Below, in pieces: positions 28,271-36,211 of a DNA stretch of 36,211 bases. Made by a program: the position numbers and the translations under genes. How positions within the stretch are numbered: position 1 is the first letter of the stretch; each line of letters begins with the position of its first letter. The stretch comes from Ceratorhiza oryzae-sativae (Eukaryota; Basidiomycota; Agaricomycetes; Cantharellales; Ceratobasidiaceae): contig JARWMV010000143.1 in NCBI GenBank assembly GCA_030998015.1, positions 1 to 36,211 of the forward strand, in the 5' to 3' direction. Below the pieces are notes generated by a model. The model was not told the origin of the DNA. It saw only the letters and a list, made by a program, of their open reading frames with translations, and did not search any database.

Positions 28271-29065
28271 AACATGAGCCTGGTCCGCTTCCCTAATCCG
28301 GTATGGCAGATAGAACGCTCTGCAAGTGCCGACGACGTCCTGACCTTCTCATATTCTCGTCAAGAAGCCGCGCTTGAACGGGAGTGTTTCTCTTTGTCCG
28401 GCACATTTCGGACGACGAAAGATCTCCAGACCGTCTCCATTGCATACCCGTTTGAGCTCGGCACTCCACCCAACCCAAGTCTTCGCTCCTCTAGAACCCA
28501 AGCCTACACCCAGAAGGTATAGCTTGAGACTCCGTAGGGCATAATCAAATAACACCGGCTCTAGGACGGTTCGGAGCGATAAGCTCCGCCCACTCACGAG
28601 CCATCTTATTAACTTCTACTCTAAAGTGTAGTAGACAAAAATAAAATGCCGCAACCCAGGATTTACCCGGTCAGTCAAACAAACCGGGAAAGTAGCAGCA
28701 GCACATCGGACAGCTCCACCAAGACACAATTGACAAGCGGGGATCGACGTCTATCCCCGTCTCCCATTTAGCAAAACAGCCATGTCGACAAAACAGGTGG
28801 TTGCGGGATTTTGAAACAGACGCCACAGTGTGCGAAGAGCCACCATGACAAATGGATACCAAACCGGAACTTTTCGGAATTAGATTACAATAGGAAACAA
28901 GATGAACGGCGCCACCCGGCGGTACTCCATACTGCCACGCGTCTTCAGATGCGGGCAAAAATAACACGGAAAACATGCGGCTCTATTACTACTAAGCGAT
29001 GGTACACATTTCTACGATATCTTCACAAGCCGTTCCACCAGAGCGAAAAAGGAGATGATGTGATT
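28271..29065. other. Intergenic DNA with a possible RING-finger remnant on the minus strand
   Basis: On the minus strand around 28870-28690 one frame gives CGVCF and the next gives NHLFCRHGCFAKWE followed by SCPMC. Together these resemble the C-x2-C ... H-x2-C-x3-C ... CPxC layout of a RING finger, but they are in different frames and no intron fits well. It may be a broken gene or chance. The plus frame at 28274-28522 (82 codons) has no recognisable feature. The stop of the GMC gene lies at the right border. Confidence 0.25.
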
Positions 29066-32135
<3,070 letters not shown>

Positions 32136-34350
32136 ATGGGCGCCCTCGACTCTACTTTTGGCGCTACTTATATTGGCACTGTCGTCGCCACCTTGTACGT
32201 CTCTTCCCTTCGGACCCCTGGATTCGTGTCACCAGAGGAAATCTGACTTCTTTTTAGCCTCTATGGCATCATGACGCTCCAGACCTATATCTACTGGAGC
32301 AGGTATATCCATGACACTACTTTTGATCGTCTATTCGTGAGTTTTCCTCGAACTTTCGTCTCCAGTGAGCTTTGACCGACGGCCATGCATAGGTTTTCGC
32401 ACTTTGGTAAGTCAGCCACAGAACCCTCACTTGGTTTGAATTCTGAATGATGCACGTAGGGTGATCGACACGCTTCAAATGGCTTGCATAGCACACATGC
32501 AATACCATTACCTGATCAACAATTATGCGAATCCCGCCGCGCTGCAGTTCAATAACTGGTACGCTCCCTTCTCTGTTCTACAAAACTCTCACTCTAAACC
32601 GGATTTAGGTCGTTCAACGTATGACCAATCTAGCTCAGTCTGTTTGTGCTCCTGACTTACGCGAATTCGCTTAGATGGAGGTCGGTCTAACCGCAGTCAT
32701 CACGTTTATGGTTCAAGTGTGAGCTTGTTTTCGCCCCCTGTGCTTTGCTATAGTGATCGCTAAAACCTACGTGTTTGAAGGTTCTTCGCGAGACGCGCGT
32801 GGTATTGTATGTTCCTCTTCTCTTCCTCTTGGCCATGTCAATCTGACACAAACCCCATAGTTACGAAGCGGGTTGGCTCGCGCTTCACCACAACTCGCCG
32901 GACACAAATGATGGGTGCCATTATTGTTAGTTGTGCTCGAATGTTTGATTCCGTCGAATTTTCACGGCTAATTATTTCTTCCTGCGCTAATCACTCGCCT
33001 CCAACCGATTGGCTCGTATGCTTCCCGTCTGATTGCCTACCCGTCTGTGCCCGGTGATCTGGCCTTGCTCCTTCGACACGCCGTTGCGATATTCTCTTCC
33101 CCCCGATTTCATTTCACATCAACAAACCATCACAACAGGGCTTCATCGCGCTCTGTCAGCTTGGTTTCGGGATGGGGGCGTTCGGGATGGTCTGGGTTCT
33201 AGGCGAGTTTCAAAAGTTCATCAAGTACAACGTGGGTGGATTCTTCTCCGTGTGTTCGAGGAGGGAAATTAAATCAGCCGATATATACGCGCGCTTCTTT
33301 GTCGTATCGCCCTCTCCCCAATCTCCCTTTGACACAACGCCACTGTTTCAATAATGCCGATCCCTGCTTCGACACTCTCTGGCCGCCACTGGCTCGTTTT
33401 AGTGGCTCGTCGGAGGATGGCTCGGCGCCGCGGCTTTGGGAGATGTCATTATCGTGTACATGCTGTCCACAGCCCTCATGGCTCAACGAACTGGATTTGG
33501 ACGGTCCGTCTTGCATCTTCTCCCTCGGATTTGTCTTGTGTGACTAAATTTGTGCTTCGCTTGAGCAGAACTGACGCACTGATTAACAAGCTTTTGCGGT
33601 ACACGATCAACACAGGCCTTCTGACCAGGTATGTTCCCTTCCGCATTGCTCCTGTCATCATGGAACTGAGCGTATTTTAGTTTGATAGCCATCACGGACG
33701 TGGTCACGTTTTGTACAATGAACAACTTGATCCACCTTGGGTTTAATTTTACGCTCGGGAAACGTACGTTTATTCTGTTTTTGAAGAGCGAAAAATGAAG
33801 ACTGACCTTGGCTAATAGTATATACCAATGTGGGTAATTATTTCGAATAGGATCCACACCGATCATGCCCTTCAACTTGTCTATCGATGTCTTCATTTCT
33901 GCCTCGTGCCGATGCTATTGCCCACCTTCTGGTGGAGAACTTGAATTCGCTAACATACTCAATGCATAGACGCTTCTCGCTACCCTCAACTCGCGCGAAA
34001 TCGAACCCGAAAACGTTGTGCACGTCGAGTCGGGTTCGTACCGACTCGGCGAGGTGAACCGCCTTCCGGCATCGAACACGGTCAAATTCAACCGACCGGC
34101 AGCCCCGTCCCAGGTAGGCCGCGCTTTATCCCTAACCGAGGGCATGTTGCTAATGATGACCACATAGCTCGATTTGAACAGCGGTGTTCTTCTCCACACC
34201 GATACACAAATTCAGGTTGCCGAGATGGACTCTCCTCCTCACGAACGCCAAAAGCGGGTGGTCGTTTTGCCTCGCGAGGGCAAGGATGAGGAGTATGATC
34301 TCGACGGCTCAGAGTCGATGGAGAGCAAAAAGCGCAGCAAGCCGCTATAG
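32136..34350 (+). CDS. DUF6534-like seven-pass membrane protein, gene 1
   Basis: Fifteen exons give 356 residues with consistent phases: 32136-32194, 32258-32336, 32393-32406, 32460-32558, 32609-32618, 32675-32718, 32781-32806, 32861-32925, 33139-33231, 33403-33503, 33569-33628, 33681-33763, 33819-33829, 33970-34113, 34168-34350. Exons 3, 5 and 13 are only 14, 10 and 11 nt. The start MGALDSTFGATYIGTVVATF, the Tyr-rich YGIMTLQTYIYW segment, the QRTGFGRTDALINKLLRYTI linker and LLATLNSRE near the end are the layout of the basidiomycete DUF6534 family. About seven hydrophobic segments alternate with short loops, and the tail is charged (KRVVVLPREGKDEEYDLDGS). Function of the family is unknown; it is membrane-embedded, perhaps receptor-like. 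The second gene follows in tandem. Confidence 0.88.
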
Positions 34351-34939
34351 ACATTCTCAAGGGGTTTCGATTAAAAGTTGTATATGTTTATAGATACTAT
34401 AGCTCAGGACTAGTTTTCCATCACGTTCGCTTTCGCTATTTTCTTTTTGTACATTTCTTCTAGACCAAAATGCACTGCGTTTGTGGGTGCCTTGAGGGAA
34501 CCACCCAGTTGTGGATTTGGCACAAATTGCGTCCTTGGTCGACCCTGCAATCCACATCACGCGCCACCACGTTGGCTCACCCTGAGAAGCCACCACGTTT
34601 GCGGGTCTATAGCACTTCTGATCTCACGCTAAGCCTGGTTAGTTACCTCGACCGGTCATGGCGGGTCCTCGTCGGTCTTGCGTGTTGGTTGTCCGAGTTC
34701 TTTCCCGTCACATGGAAATTTGCATATTCTCTGCTAGAATGGTTCTCTATTGCCGGTTGTTCTGATCTAGCGGCGACTGGTTTGTCTGATCGTTTAGCTA
34801 AGCGTCCAGTCCCCCCGTCGGCTGTATATCAATGCACAGGCACTGTACTGTGAAATCAGGCCTCCCCACTCCCATCCCCCCCGACTCGGGATTTAGCTAT
34901 CAGGCAGTTGATCTCTATACCTGCTTACTCTAACACAAA
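34351..34939. promoter_or_regulatory. Intergenic region between the tandem membrane-protein genes
   Basis: The 589 bp hold the 3' end of gene 1 and the promoter of gene 2. A C-rich tract (34860-34885) precedes ATG 34940 by 60-80 bp. Frames of 60-127 codons occur on the plus strand but have no features, so I do not call a gene. Confidence 0.4.
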
Positions 34940-36211
34940 ATGGGCCTCCTTGACGACACTTTTGGTTCGACCTACATTGGGGTGATCATTGCCACCTTGT
35001 AAGCCTTTTTTAATGATAGATTATACAGTTATTGACAATCTGTTAGTCTGTACGGTATCATGACCTTGCAGTCGTACATCTACTGGGTCCGATACGTGCA
35101 TGATAGTCTCTTTGACCGACTATTCGTACGTCTCCGTTTCTCGTGCCAACGAGTTCCAGCTCATTCCAAGTTCCGACACACAGGTCGTCGCACTCTGGTC
35201 CGTTGCCACACCCCCAGAATATCTCCGCAAGACGCGCTAACCGCGAATCGTGTGACAGGTGCATTGACACACTCCAGCTAATCTTCATTTGCCATATGCA
35301 ATACTGGTACATGATTGACAACTTTGCCAATCCCGTCGCGCTGCAGTATAACAACTGGTAAGTTTGGCGCCACAGTTCCCCGTTGACAGTTTGCTCATGG
35401 GGATGTGATTTGCATCCAGGTCTTTCAACGTGTGTATTCTTATTTCATTTCGGTTTCACACACGGAACTTAGTTTTGCAAATTCGGGTCTAGATGGAAGT
35501 TGGTCTGACCGCGATCATTACATTCATGGTTCAAGCGTACGTCGATAACTTGTGTAACACGCCGTCCGCTAAAGCCGATGTTGGATTAGCTTCTTTGCTC
35601 GTCGGGCCTGGTACTGTGAGTGATTTCTTGCTGGCATAATATCGGCGAGTTTTCTGATTAGACTTTCAGTCACTAGCCGCGTTGGGAACAGGAACGAAGC
35701 CACGCGCAAGACGAAGGTTCTGGGCGTCCTGATTGTATGTTCTGATATGATCGATGGGTTTATTGGGTTTCTGATCTCGTGTATTCTCCCTTAGGGTATC
35801 ATTTCAGTTACCCAGCTCGGGTTTGGCCTTGCTTGCTTCGGAATGGTGTGGGTGCTCAAGATGTGGGTTCAGTTTATCGAATACCGGGTATGTCATGGTT
35901 GAGCACTTGCTGGGATTCGGATGCTGACCGTGATGACAGTGGCTCGTGGCGGGATGGCTGTCTTCAGCCGCACTGTGTGATGTGCTGATTGTGTATATGC
36001 TTTCGACCGCGTTGATGACCCAACGCACTGGCTTTGGACGGTTCGTTCAGCTGTTCATATATGCACATTGGTCACAGGCTGATTATTGTTCTAGAACGGA
36101 TGCCTTGATTGACAAACTCTTGCGCTATACCATCAACACTGGCTTGCTGACCAGGTATGTTCTCTTCTAATTTGCATATTCAGAAAGGCTGACGGGGACG
36201 TCTGAAGCATT
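34940..36211 (+). CDS. DUF6534-like seven-pass membrane protein, gene 2 (3' end outside window)
   Basis: It is a tandem paralogue of gene 1. Eleven exons are inside the window: 34940-34998, 35047-35125, 35184-35197, 35259-35357, 35420-35429, 35493-35536, 35590-35615, 35670-35734, 35795-35887, 35940-36040 and 36095-36154. Their lengths (59, 79, 14, 99, 10, 44, 26, 65, 93, 101, 60 nt) equal those of gene 1 exon by exon, including the 14- and 10-nt exons, although intron sequences differ. The protein begins MGLLDDTFGSTYIGVIIATF and has YGIMTLQSYIYWVRYVHD and QRTGFGRTDALIDKLLRYTI. The window ends in intron 11, so roughly the last third is missing. Confidence 0.9.

Overview
The window looks like a chromosome segment of a filamentous basidiomycete, probably an Agaricomycete such as Rhizoctonia or a relative. 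This is inferred, not proven. The right third (about 27.8-36.2 kb) is ordinary host DNA: intron-rich genes with introns of about 50-60 nt, a GMC-family FAD oxidoreductase, and two tandem seven-pass membrane proteins of a kind (DUF6534-like) I know only from basidiomycetes. The left 27 kb is a nested transposon landscape.

Layout. 1-1.8 kb: no recognisable gene. 1.8-9.5 kb: a decayed LTR, a solo LTR of family A (copy 1, split by a 670-bp foldback element), then a decayed Ty3/gypsy element on the minus strand (RT, protease, gag) interrupted by a 1590-bp Tc1-type transposon. 9.5-20.4 kb: three family-B LTRs enclosing one complete and one truncated copy of an unusual minus-strand Ty3-type element. 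20.4-22.1 kb: a decayed Ty1/copia fragment. 22.2-23.5 kb: an old B-type LTR with an inverted B-type LTR nested in it. 23.8-27.1 kb: two more solo family-A LTRs with target-site duplications, one of them inside a decayed pogo-like transposase remnant.

The striking system is the family-B element. It has lost most of pol: gag is joined in frame to the integrase C-terminus and chromodomain. Between the chromodomain stop and the polypurine tract it carries a cassette of about 3.6 kb. The cassette holds (i) a 370-440 aa Rep protein with a HUH nickase and SF3 helicase, including the geminivirus/genomovirus-type GRS motif; (ii) a divergent 163 aa Cys-rich, basic-tailed protein with one 50-nt intron; (iii) a roughly 270 aa protein of unknown function; and (iv) a Pol III-like module with A box, B box and oligo-T. 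Both Reps and both 163 aa proteins are open; the third gene is broken in each copy. The only intron lies in the gene that is antisense to the element's genomic RNA, as expected if the cassette has passed through reverse transcription.

A second theme is CpG decay. Older repeats are nearly free of CG and show TG or CA at matching positions. The in-frame stops I could trace in the Tc1, gypsy and copia genes are TGA codons where an arginine CGA is plausible. The Rep cassette and the host genes keep their CG. All functional statements rest on reading motifs by eye; no search or alignment program was run.
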